Shown here piece after piece: positions 8,718-16,278 of a DNA stretch of 64,000 nucleotides. A program made the translations under genes and the position numbers. This DNA comes from Laterigemmans sp052161645 (GTDB taxonomy: Bacteria > Planctomycetota > Planctomycetia > Pirellulales > Pirellulaceae): assembly GCA_052161645.1 (NCBI GenBank), contig CP197414.1. One strand, given 5' to 3'. Every line of letters begins with the position of its first letter. Position 1 is the first letter of the stretch. Below the pieces are notes generated by a model, which saw only the letters and a program-made list of their open reading frames with translations, did no database searches and was not told the origin of the DNA.

Positions 8718-9608
8718 ATGGCTCACTGCTTGCTCAGCTTTGGCTCGAACCTCGGTGATCGTTTCCAGCGAATCGTGACGGCAGCCCGCGAAATCGAAGC
8801 GCACCCCAGCGTGCGACAGTTCACGGCCAGCCGGTTATTTGAAACACCGCCAATCGGTGGCCCCCAAGGCCAATCTCCGTTCCTTAACGGAGTTGCCTTA
8901 ATCGAAACGGCCGCCAGCGCCCGCGAAGTGCTAGAGCTGCTGCAGAAATTGGAACTGGACTTAGGGCGGCAACGAGCCCAACGGTGGGACGCCCGTTCCA
9001 TCGATCTCGATGTCGTGCTGTACGGCGACTTGCGAGGCAACAGCGCCAATCTGTCAGTCCCCCACCCCCGCTATCCGGCCCGCCGCTTCGTGCTACTTCC
9101 CGCCGACGAAATTGCCGGCCAATGGATCGACCCCCGTTTCGGTTGGTCGATTCATCAAATGGCTCAACACCTGGAAGTCGGCGTTCCCTCAATGAGCCTC
9201 GTCGGCGGCTCCCGCGCACTCCGCGAACAACTCTGCCGTGATCTCAGCCAGCGCCACGGCATCCTGACTTTCCTCGACCCCGACAAACCAATTGCCTTCC
9301 CCGAGCAAACGCCCGAGCCTTGGGTGTCGTCCTTCTTGCCCCCCCTGCCCACAGCAAACAGCCAAGCGGCCGCGGCGGCGACCACGCCGCGACTCGTTGG
9401 CCACCTGCAATGGACGACCCCCGAAAGTCGCTGGCCGGCAACTCACCAAATCTGGCAAACCAGCTTCCAGTGGCCCGAATACCGACTCGAGGTGGACGCC
9501 CACGATTGGGCCGTCAACGAACTCGCCTCAGCACTCGATTCCATGGGCTGCCCACTGCAACCGGTCACTCTAAATGGACTTTGGCACAAGCTGGAACGTA
9601 CAGACTAA
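8718..9608 (+). CDS. folK: 2-amino-4-hydroxy-6-hydroxymethyldihydropteridine pyrophosphokinase with C-terminal extension
   Basis: Residues 1-160 are a complete HPPK: CLLSFGSNLGDR at the N-terminus, RLFETPPIGGPQGQSPFLNGV, and the metal-binding WDARSIDLDVVLYGD followed by VPHPR...RRFVLLP. The enzyme transfers pyrophosphate from ATP to 6-hydroxymethyl-dihydropterin in folate synthesis, in the cytoplasm. Usual HPPK length is about 160 residues. This protein is 296, and the last 130 residues (containing GGSRALREQL, ...ILTFLDPDKPIAF and two WP-rich segments) match no domain I recognise. It is followed by panC 29 bases later, placing folate and pantothenate synthesis together. Confidence 0.9.
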   Translation: MAHCLLSFGSNLGDRFQRIVTAAREIEAHPSVRQFTASRLFETPPIGGPQGQSPFLNGVALIETAASAREVLELLQKLELDLGRQRAQRWDARSIDLDVVLYGDLRGNSANLSVPHPRYPARRFVLLPADEIAGQWIDPRFGWSIHQMAQHLEVGVPSMSLVGGSRALREQLCRDLSQRHGILTFLDPDKPIAFPEQTPEPWVSSFLPPLPTANSQAAAAATTPRLVGHLQWTTPESRWPATHQIWQTSFQWPEYRLEVDAHDWAVNELASALDSMGCPLQPVTLNGLWHKLERTD

Positions 9609-9637
9609 GCAAGTAGAGATTTCCCTAGCATAAAAAC

Positions 9638-10513
9638 ATGAAGCAACTCACGATCCTGCGCACGAAAGAAGAAGCACGCCATTGGGTCCAGCAGCAACGC
9701 TGGGGCCTGCCCAGCACAGGCCTGCCCAGCACAGTCGGGCTGGTGCCCACGATGGGCGCCTTGCATGAGGGACACTTCAGTCTCGTGCGGGAAAGCGTGC
9801 GGAATTGTCGCCGCACTTTGGCGACCATTTTTGTCAATCCAACTCAATTCGCTGCGGGTGAGGATCTCGACCGCTACCCGCGGACGCTCGAAGCCGACCT
9901 ATCGGGCCTGGCTGCCAACGGAGCGGACGCCGTGTTTGTCCCCGCGTCGGATTGCATGTACGAAGCTGGCCACTCGACTTACGTGTTACCACCCCACGTG
10001 GCCGAGGACTGGGAGGGACGCGTCCGTCCCGAGCATTTTCGCGGCGTCGCGACCGTGGTTCTCAAACTGTTTAACATCTTGCCCGCCACCCACGCTTTCT
10101 TTGGACAAAAGGACTACCAACAAGCCGCCGTGATCCGCACCATGGTGCGGCAGTTAGATATTGATATCGAGATCAAGGTCTGCCCCATCGTTCGCGACGC
10201 GGATGGGCTGGCACTGAGTTCGCGAAATCGCTATTTGTCAGCTTCAGAGCGAACGCGAGCGCTCGCCATCTCGCATGGCCTGCGAACCGTCGCCGAGCTT
10301 GTACAGTCGGGCGAACGATCCGCCGCCAACTTGCAGCAAGTATTGCAAACTAGCCTGCAAGCAGGTCCGGTAGATGCAATTGATTACGCGGCCATCGTCG
10401 ATCCCGAAACCTTACAACCTTGTGACCAGCTCCGACAACAATCGCTCGCAATCGTCGCCGCCCGCGTGGGCGACACGCGCCTCATTGACAACCAATTGCT
10501 GGATGTCAAATAA
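9638..10513 (+). CDS. panC: Pantothenate synthetase
   Basis: PanC condenses pantoate and beta-alanine using ATP to give pantothenate, the precursor of coenzyme A. All family motifs are present: VPTMGALHEGH (about residues 36-46), IFVNPTQF, the FRGVATVVLKLFNI stretch, FFGQKDYQQ, and LALSSRNRYLS. The length of 291 residues is normal. Near the N-terminus a perfect 15-base tandem duplication adds GLPST twice before the nucleotide-binding strand. It probably belongs to a folK-panC-lgt transcription unit. Confidence 0.95.
   Translation: MKQLTILRTKEEARHWVQQQRWGLPSTGLPSTVGLVPTMGALHEGHFSLVRESVRNCRRTLATIFVNPTQFAAGEDLDRYPRTLEADLSGLAANGADAVFVPASDCMYEAGHSTYVLPPHVAEDWEGRVRPEHFRGVATVVLKLFNILPATHAFFGQKDYQQAAVIRTMVRQLDIDIEIKVCPIVRDADGLALSSRNRYLSASERTRALAISHGLRTVAELVQSGERSAANLQQVLQTSLQAGPVDAIDYAAIVDPETLQPCDQLRQQSLAIVAARVGDTRLIDNQLLDVK
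9705..9734 (+). repeat. 15-bp perfect tandem duplication inside panC
   Basis: GCCTGCCCAGCACAG occurs twice back to back (9705-9719 and 9720-9734), duplicating five codons in frame at the N-terminus of PanC. Identity of the copies points to a recent event. Confidence 0.85.
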
Positions 10514-10592
10514 CCAGCCTTGGCCGTCGTGACACTCAATGATCAGCACGACTCGATCAGCACGACTCGCCGTAGCGAACAAGTACTCTGCC

Positions 10593-11942
10593 ATGCAACG
10601 CACGCTGTTCTTTATTCCCCACTCACTCTTCGACATCCCGATCTTCGGTGTCGGCTGGGCGCTCGGCTTGCTGGTCATCAGCGTCGTGACTTGGCTGGCG
10701 ATCGTAGCCAGACAACCGGGACGCTCACTAGCGGTTGAGTTGCGACAAAGTGGTCCGGTGTGGTTACTCGCCGCTGCCATCGTCACCTTCGTGCTACCGA
10801 TGGTGGAACTCCGCTCGATCTCGGGCGAACCGCTGGGGATTGCCGTGCGAGGTTACGGAGTTTTTCTGCTCCTCGGTGTCTCCAGCGGCATCGGCTTGGC
10901 GGTCCTCCGCGCCCGCCGCGCCGGTATCGATACCGATCATATCTTTGCCCTCGCTCTCTGGATGTTCTTTGGTGGCATCCTTGGCGCCCGGCTGTTCTAC
11001 ATTATTGAATATCGAGACAGCTTTCTGACCGGATCGCTCGGCTCGACGATTGGCAAGATGCTCGACTTTACCCGTGGCGGCCTGGTCGTCTACGGCTCGA
11101 TCATCGGCGGCACCCTGGCGACGATCGCTTTCGCAATGCAACGCCGGCTCCCCGCCTTCAAGCTCAGCGACGTGATCATTCCTTCGCTTTTTCTGGGAAT
11201 CTTTTTCGGACGTATCGGCTGTTTAATGAATGGCTGTTGCTATGGTGGCCCCTGCGAGCCCGCTCCCTACGCGATGGAATTCCCACCCGGCAGCCCCGTC
11301 TACCTCGACCAAATCGACTCCGGCCAATTACTCGGACTGACCCTCCAAGCCGACGAGCCAACAAAGGCAACGGCCACCGAACGCGAGGGAGACAACACGC
11401 AGCGGCTGCGCGTCGTCGCGGTGGCAGCCGACAGCCTGGCCGCCCAGCGAGGCATCAAAGTAGGCGACATCGTCAGCCCTCCCCGCCTGGTCAAGCCACC
11501 AGCCGGCGAGCTCGATCCGCTCACCTCGCTCGATGACACCAGCCGCATGGGCGTAATGCTGACCGTTGCCGGCCAGCCGCAAATCTGGACCGCCGACGAA
11601 CTCCCCTCCGCCGCAGCCCCAGTTCTGCCCAGCCAGTTAATCAGCAGCCTGTCCGGACTGACGATCTGCCTGATTCTGCTGGCGATGTCAAAATGGTTGC
11701 CCCTGCGGACCGGCGCGTTGGCCGCCAGTGGATTTGCGTTGTACGCAGCAGCTCGGTTCGGCGAGGAAATGCTCCGCAGCGACGAACCGGGACAATTCGG
11801 CACTCATTTATCGATCTCACAGTGGGTTAGTTTGCTAGTTCTTCCGGCGGCGATCGCCGTTATCATCTATATTTATAAAGTTGCTCCCCAATCGCGGGAT
11901 GCAGAATCAGTGGCCACCCCGGGAACCGGCTTGGGAAATTGA
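10593..11942 (+). CDS. lgt: Prolipoprotein diacylglyceryl transferase with PDZ-like insertion
   Basis: Lgt moves diacylglycerol from phosphatidylglycerol to the lipobox Cys of prolipoproteins in the inner membrane. The signature GRIGCLMNGCCYG (residues 206-218) is clear, as is GGLVVYGSIIGG (162-173), and there are about seven membrane segments. At 449 residues it is well above the usual 260-300. Two N-terminal helices precede the core, and about 110 residues (235-345) are inserted just after the signature, including RVVAVAADSLAAQRGIKVGDIV, which reads like a PDZ or other substrate-binding module. The expected HPTQLY motif reappears as VLPSQL. The ATG at 10593 is chosen. An in-frame ATG at 10539 lies in a 14-base direct duplication and would add non-conserved residues. 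Its stop overlaps the next start. Confidence 0.85.
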   Translation: MQRTLFFIPHSLFDIPIFGVGWALGLLVISVVTWLAIVARQPGRSLAVELRQSGPVWLLAAAIVTFVLPMVELRSISGEPLGIAVRGYGVFLLLGVSSGIGLAVLRARRAGIDTDHIFALALWMFFGGILGARLFYIIEYRDSFLTGSLGSTIGKMLDFTRGGLVVYGSIIGGTLATIAFAMQRRLPAFKLSDVIIPSLFLGIFFGRIGCLMNGCCYGGPCEPAPYAMEFPPGSPVYLDQIDSGQLLGLTLQADEPTKATATEREGDNTQRLRVVAVAADSLAAQRGIKVGDIVSPPRLVKPPAGELDPLTSLDDTSRMGVMLTVAGQPQIWTADELPSAAAPVLPSQLISSLSGLTICLILLAMSKWLPLRTGALAASGFALYAAARFGEEMLRSDEPGQFGTHLSISQWVSLLVLPAAIAVIIYIYKVAPQSRDAESVATPGTGLGN

Positions 11943-12565
11943 GCGTCCAGTCATCTAGCAACGAAGGATCCGCGGCGAACGCGGACCCGCAACCCGACGA
12001 CGGCCAACTGATCAAGTTGGCTTGCGAAGGGGACGCCAGCGCCTTCGACACGCTCGTGCGTCGCCACGCCGACCGCTTGCTGCGGATGGTGCGCTCGCTG
12101 ACCTCAACTCCCGAAGATGCCGAAGACGTGACCCAAGAGACCCTCGCCGCCGCCTACTTCAAACTCGACTCCTTCGCCGGGCGTAGCTCCTTTTTCACTT
12201 GGCTGTATCGCATTGCCCTCAATAAAGCGATCTCCAAACGACGCTTGCGACGACTGGAAACCACCCACACCGGCCGCCACCTCGACGACGCACCTCCGCC
12301 GACTGACTCCGCCCAACCAGCCGACCAACGGCTAGAACAAAATGAACAGCTCGAACAATTGCGGCAGGCAATCGTGAGACTCGAACCAGAGCGACAAAAA
12401 GTCCTCGTGCTCCGCGATGTCGACGGCCGAGATTATGGTGAGATCGCCGACATCCTGAACATTCCCGTGGGTACCGTTCGCAGTCGCCTCCACCGGGCTC
12501 GCTGCGACCTGCGACAACTCCTGGAAACGGAGCAAAGATCCGCCAGCGGAGACGACTTGTCATGA
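11939..12565 (+). CDS. ECF-type RNA polymerase sigma factor (SigE/RpoE-like)
   Basis: A 208-residue sigma-70 family protein with region 2 (SAFDTLVRRHADRLLRMV, then PEDAEDVTQETLAAAYFKL and SSFFTWLYRIALNKAI) and region 4 (LEPERQKVLVLRDVDG, YGEIADILNIPVGTVRSRLHRAR). Region 3 is absent, as in extracytoplasmic-function sigmas. It would direct RNA polymerase to stress or envelope regulons. The TTG start at 11939 overlaps the lgt stop by four bases, and the gene overlaps the membrane anti-sigma gene at its 3' end, so all three are likely cotranslated. Confidence 0.92.
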   Translation: MSVQSSSNEGSAANADPQPDDGQLIKLACEGDASAFDTLVRRHADRLLRMVRSLTSTPEDAEDVTQETLAAAYFKLDSFAGRSSFFTWLYRIALNKAISKRRLRRLETTHTGRHLDDAPPPTDSAQPADQRLEQNEQLEQLRQAIVRLEPERQKVLVLRDVDGRDYGEIADILNIPVGTVRSRLHRARCDLRQLLETEQRSASGDDLS

Positions 12566-13977
12566 AATATGAAGAATCGATGCTGAGCGGTTTTATCGAC
12601 GGCGAGTTATCTCCAGCCGAAGAGCAAGTCGTGCAACGGCAGTTGGCGGCCAGCCCCAAAGATCGCCAACTGCTAGAATCACTTTCCAGACTGCACGCCC
12701 AATTGCGAGCCGCGCCCCCCGAAGTTTTTTCCTCCGATCCAGTGGCGGCCGTCCGCAGCCGTATCGCCCAAGGAGACCCCGACTCCGCAGCCCAAGTTGC
12801 CGCGGCAAAGAATCTCAGAACGGACTCCCGCGATGAAAACCGGCAACCGCCCGCTATTGATCATCAGCAAACCGCCCAGCAACTAACGGCCCGCCAGCCC
12901 AATGCTCGCGACGGCTGGCGAATCACGCGTTGGCTAGCCCTCGCCGTGGCGGCCTCCCTGACGGGCCTGCTGCTGTGGTTGCCACAACGCCAAGCCAAAA
13001 CGCTGACCGACAATCGTGCCCCCTCGGAAAGGCCTGCTCCAAGGGGAAGGATCGCGGAGGAACCAGACGCGGTTAGCCTCCAGGAGGCTGCGCAGCCATC
13101 CGCTGCCCAGCCATCCAATACTGAACTGAACAAAGAAGATGGCCGTTTAGAACTTGCCCTCTCGGCAGCCCCGGAACCCCCAGCAGCCGCCCGACTTGAG
13201 AAAGCTTCCCCCGGTTCCAGGTCGGCTCGCATGCTGGCGCCGGCCGGCGACCAAGCGGCCGCCTCACCGTTCAAACCATCCACACCATTCAGGATCGGTC
13301 GAGCAAATGACGAAGTGCTCGCGCCCCTTACACAACCACTTTCTGCAGAACTCGCCAACGAACTGAACCGACGGTTCGTGGCCATTGAACTGCCAGCCAA
13401 TAACCACCTGATCGCAGCCCGCTTTATTGCCGACCAATTACGAGGCGGAAGAGGGGCAACCGCCAGCGACATGCAACCAACAACCGACGGTGCACCCGGC
13501 GCCGCGATCGCAGCCAGTCGACCTGATGTTGTCGATACCGATCAGGCTGGCGCCGGCTTGGGCGGCGAGGCCGCACTCAGAGGTGGAGGTGGAACTGACG
13601 GCGCGGCAGCCTCAACTGCCAACGAGGACGAGAATGCTCCCACCGCCATCCTCGTCGAAGGCACTCCCGAAGAACTCGCCAGCCTGGTCCAGTCGCTGCA
13701 ACAATGGAGCATTCGGGGGGGTGAAAAACAACTGAGCGATTACCAAGCGAGGGGGGCGGAAAACAGCTTTGCTATCAACAGCTACGCGGCTTCCGAGGCA
13801 GCCGGCGGCGCGGTGGCGGCAGAGCCTGACGCGAGCTCCACTTCCTCTACAGAACTCGGCCCCGAAGTTCGCGAAGGGGTGCTGGCTGGACGACTCTGGA
13901 TCGTGCTCCGCCCCCAACCGGCGACCGCCAATCTCCGGCCATCTGCGGACAATCCCAAATCACAATCGCAGCCCTAG
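12562..13977 (+). CDS. Membrane-anchored anti-sigma factor
   Basis: Overlaps the sigma gene by four bases (ATGA). The N-terminus, MLSGFIDGELSPAEEQVVQRQL, resembles the anti-sigma helical domain of RsiW/RseA-type proteins but lacks the HxxxCxxC zinc motif. A single transmembrane helix lies at about residues 124-143 (WLALAVAASLTGLLLWLP). The remaining 325 residues are predicted extracytoplasmic, rich in Ala, Gly, Pro and Glu, with a central low-complexity Gly-Ala stretch and a more ordered segment near PTAILVEGTPEELASLVQSL. It presumably sequesters the sigma factor at the membrane until an envelope signal triggers release. The signal is unknown. Confidence 0.75.
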   Translation: MKYEESMLSGFIDGELSPAEEQVVQRQLAASPKDRQLLESLSRLHAQLRAAPPEVFSSDPVAAVRSRIAQGDPDSAAQVAAAKNLRTDSRDENRQPPAIDHQQTAQQLTARQPNARDGWRITRWLALAVAASLTGLLLWLPQRQAKTLTDNRAPSERPAPRGRIAEEPDAVSLQEAAQPSAAQPSNTELNKEDGRLELALSAAPEPPAAARLEKASPGSRSARMLAPAGDQAAASPFKPSTPFRIGRANDEVLAPLTQPLSAELANELNRRFVAIELPANNHLIAARFIADQLRGGRGATASDMQPTTDGAPGAAIAASRPDVVDTDQAGAGLGGEAALRGGGGTDGAAASTANEDENAPTAILVEGTPEELASLVQSLQQWSIRGGEKQLSDYQARGAENSFAINSYAASEAAGGAVAAEPDASSTSSTELGPEVREGVLAGRLWIVLRPQPATANLRPSADNPKSQSQP

Positions 13978-14363
13978 TCGCTGCCTTGGTCGCTGCCTTG
14001 GTCGCAGCTATCTGGGGCCCCAACCACTGGCCCCCAACCGGGAGCCATCTAAAAAGAATTTCTTAAAATTCTTCGCTATTTCAATTGCCAGCATTCCTAG
14101 ACACTTGGGACTTGCGACATTTGCCACTGCCTATTTTTTAGGCACCCTCCGGCTGTCGCGATTCTGCGCACTCGATTTCTTAAGCTGCGCAATATTTGCG
14201 CATCGACCGTAAGTTGTTTTGCTGTCAAAGGTTACGCAACAGCGTTTGACCACTGGAAAGGATTGGCCGCGATTCCCACGGGGGAACGCCGCTCAGCCGC
14301 ACCCGAACTGGCCGAGCGCACCGCAATTGCGTGCCTTCGAAAAACAATGAAAGGATTCGGACG
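13978..14363. other. 386-base intergenic stretch with short repeats and palindromes
   Basis: Right after the anti-sigma stop, TCGCTGCCTTGG is tandemly repeated twice (13978-14001). A small hairpin, TGCCTA-TTTTT-TAGGCA, lies at 14128-14144, and a 17-base palindrome at 14186-14202 (listed separately). No coding sequence is convincing in either strand. Confidence 0.6.
14186..14202. promoter_or_regulatory. Palindromic operator candidate
   Basis: TGCGCAA-TAT-TTGCGCA is a perfect inverted repeat with 7-base arms, in AT-rich DNA 162 bases upstream of a gene whose product ends in a ribbon-helix-helix-like segment. Such proteins often bind short palindromes and autoregulate. Binding here is inference. 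Confidence 0.35.
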
Positions 14364-15038
14364 ATGCCAGCTTCACGCTCCGAGTCATCGAGTCGGTCCC
14401 GATCCACTCGATCAAGCGACCACACAGCCAAGTCTCAACAGACCAGCAAGTCTCAGGAGACCGGCAAGCAACAACAAGCCGAGCATGATTCGCAGCGACT
14501 CCAGAGGTCCCCTCGCATCGGCGAAGCGCACATCGTTGATATCGACCAGCCAACCGCCGTTAGCCGCGAGGGCAAGGGAGAAGTCCGCGTGGTGTTGCCC
14601 GCCCCGGACCGTGAGTTGCCCTTCTACCAGAAACCACTCGAAGCACTCCGCTTGGCACAAGAGGCGTTCACACAAACCGGCTACTGGGTGGCCTTCTTTC
14701 GCGCCATCCTTGGTCCAGAAGGGGTGGTCCCACAGCTGTTCCCAACGGAACCGGAAAGGGAGTATTTTGCCTCCACCAGAGAGTACACTGAGATCCACAA
14801 GATGCTCGCCGCGCTTCGGTCTTCGGACACCGAAAAAGCGGAGGTCGTCGAGCCGCAGAAAATGCTGACCATTCGCATCCCCAAGAGCCTGCGGGCGGCC
14901 TTGGTGGAGGAAGCCAAGCAGCGAGGTGTGAGCATGAATAAACTGGTCATCAGCAAGATGCTGACCCCGGCCAACCCCGACTTTGTGCCCACCGAGAAAG
15001 GCCTGGTTCGCGGGCGAAAACCTAAGCGAGGACGTTAG
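14364..15038 (+). CDS. Protein with C-terminal ribbon-helix-helix-like segment
   Basis: A 224-residue protein from the ATG at 14364, with AAAGGA eight bases upstream. An in-frame TTG 11 codons earlier lacks a site. Residues 1-50 are Ser, Gln and Lys rich and probably disordered. A middle part (about 65-140, with LPFYQKPLEALRLAQEAF and GYWVAFFRAILGPEG) is not recognised. The C-terminus holds MLTIRIPKSLRAALVEEAK followed by GVSMNKLVISKML, the strand plus two helices expected of an Arc/HicB-like DNA-binding fold, then a basic tail. It could be a DNA-binding regulator or an antitoxin-like protein. No toxin gene is adjacent. Function otherwise unknown. Confidence 0.6.
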   Translation: MPASRSESSSRSRSTRSSDHTAKSQQTSKSQETGKQQQAEHDSQRLQRSPRIGEAHIVDIDQPTAVSREGKGEVRVVLPAPDRELPFYQKPLEALRLAQEAFTQTGYWVAFFRAILGPEGVVPQLFPTEPEREYFASTREYTEIHKMLAALRSSDTEKAEVVEPQKMLTIRIPKSLRAALVEEAKQRGVSMNKLVISKMLTPANPDFVPTEKGLVRGRKPKRGR

Positions 15039-15140
15039 GGGGTAAACGTGGGATTGGTTATCATGCATACTGGTAAAGTGGAAACCTGAATAAAGCTAAC
15101 GTCATTTCAGGAATCGCTGTTCTCGACCCCAAGTGAAATT

Positions 15141-16013
15141 ATGCCGATCACCGAAGCGTATCGTCCCGGTAGCCGCTGCCTCTCCTTCGAGCTGTTCCCT
15201 CCGAAGCAGATGGCCGATCTGGATTCGCTCGAAGAGACCGTTCGCCAATTAACCAGCTACAATCCCGATTACTTCACTTGCACCTACGGAGCCGGTGGCT
15301 CAAGCCAAGACCGCACGCTGCAAGTCATCGACCGTGTTCGGCGGGCGACTGGTTTGCCGGTCGCTTCCCACCTAACTTGCGTTGGCTCGACTGTCGACCG
15401 CCTGCGTAGCTACTTGCAAGAAGCCAGCGACCGGGGCGTCGACAGCATTGTCGCCCTGCGGGGAGACCCTCCCAAGGGCGAAACCCAGTTCACGGCGGTC
15501 GAGGGCGGACTTCGTTACGCAAATGAATTGGTCGAATTGATCCGCGCCGAGTTCCCGCAATTTGGCATCGCGGTCGCAGGATATCCCGAAGTCCACCAGG
15601 AAGCGCCCAGCGCCGAAGTCGATCTCGATAACCTCAAACGCAAAGTCGACGCTGGCGCCGATGTAATCATCACGCAACTGTTCTACGACAACGCCGACTT
15701 CTTTCGCTTTCGCGATGCGGTCCGGCAAGCGGGCATCACCATCCCCTTGGTTCCCGGCCTGTTACCGATCACGAATTTAGCCCAAGCCCAACGCATCGCC
15801 TCGATGTGCAAGGCGAGACTCCCGGGCCCGCTGGTCGAACGCTTGCAGGAACTCGACACCACCGACTGGCAATTCCAAGTCGGCGTCGAACACGCGCGGC
15901 AGCAAACGGTCGAACTGATGGAAGAAGGTGCCGATGGGCTGCACCTGTATGTCCTCAATCGCAGCAAAGCGGCCAGCATCTTGCTCGAAGGCCTCGAGTT
16001 CGCCACCGCGTAG
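15141..16013 (+). CDS. metF: Methylenetetrahydrofolate reductase
   Basis: The 290-residue protein is a full-length bacterial MetF, an FAD-dependent TIM barrel reducing 5,10-methylene-THF to 5-methyl-THF for methionine synthesis. Motifs: CLSFELFPPK at the N-terminus with the catalytic Glu, FTCTYGAGGSS, SHLTCVG, VALRGDPPKG, VAGYPEVHQEAPS, DAGADVIITQLFYDN and GLLPITN. It is monocistronic in appearance, with a 102-base upstream gap holding no recognisable SAM or other riboswitch. Its folate context echoes folK 6 kb upstream, but they are not in one operon. Confidence 0.95.
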   Translation: MPITEAYRPGSRCLSFELFPPKQMADLDSLEETVRQLTSYNPDYFTCTYGAGGSSQDRTLQVIDRVRRATGLPVASHLTCVGSTVDRLRSYLQEASDRGVDSIVALRGDPPKGETQFTAVEGGLRYANELVELIRAEFPQFGIAVAGYPEVHQEAPSAEVDLDNLKRKVDAGADVIITQLFYDNADFFRFRDAVRQAGITIPLVPGLLPITNLAQAQRIASMCKARLPGPLVERLQELDTTDWQFQVGVEHARQQTVELMEEGADGLHLYVLNRSKAASILLEGLEFATA

Positions 16014-16278
16014 TCGCTGGCTGACGCAACCTGACGATTCTATCTCAGGGGTGCTGGCGTGCCTCCAAAGTGAAGCCGCCAGCGCCGATTCGCTGTGACA
16101 ATATTTCTTAGAGTTATTCCGAAGAGTCTCATTGGAAATCATCCGCGAAGCTGCGAAAATAAAAGCGGAGGTGGCGTTTTTCACCACTCGGTAATCACCC
16201 CCGTGCCACCACCGACGCTGCGGGGATGACTACAATAGTAATTCCCACCCGTGACATCCCCCTCGCCTTCCACTCTCG

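Noticed and set aside
8509..8778. Plus-strand frame before folK
   Set aside because: It overlaps the foldable element, has no ribosome binding site, and overlaps folK in another frame.
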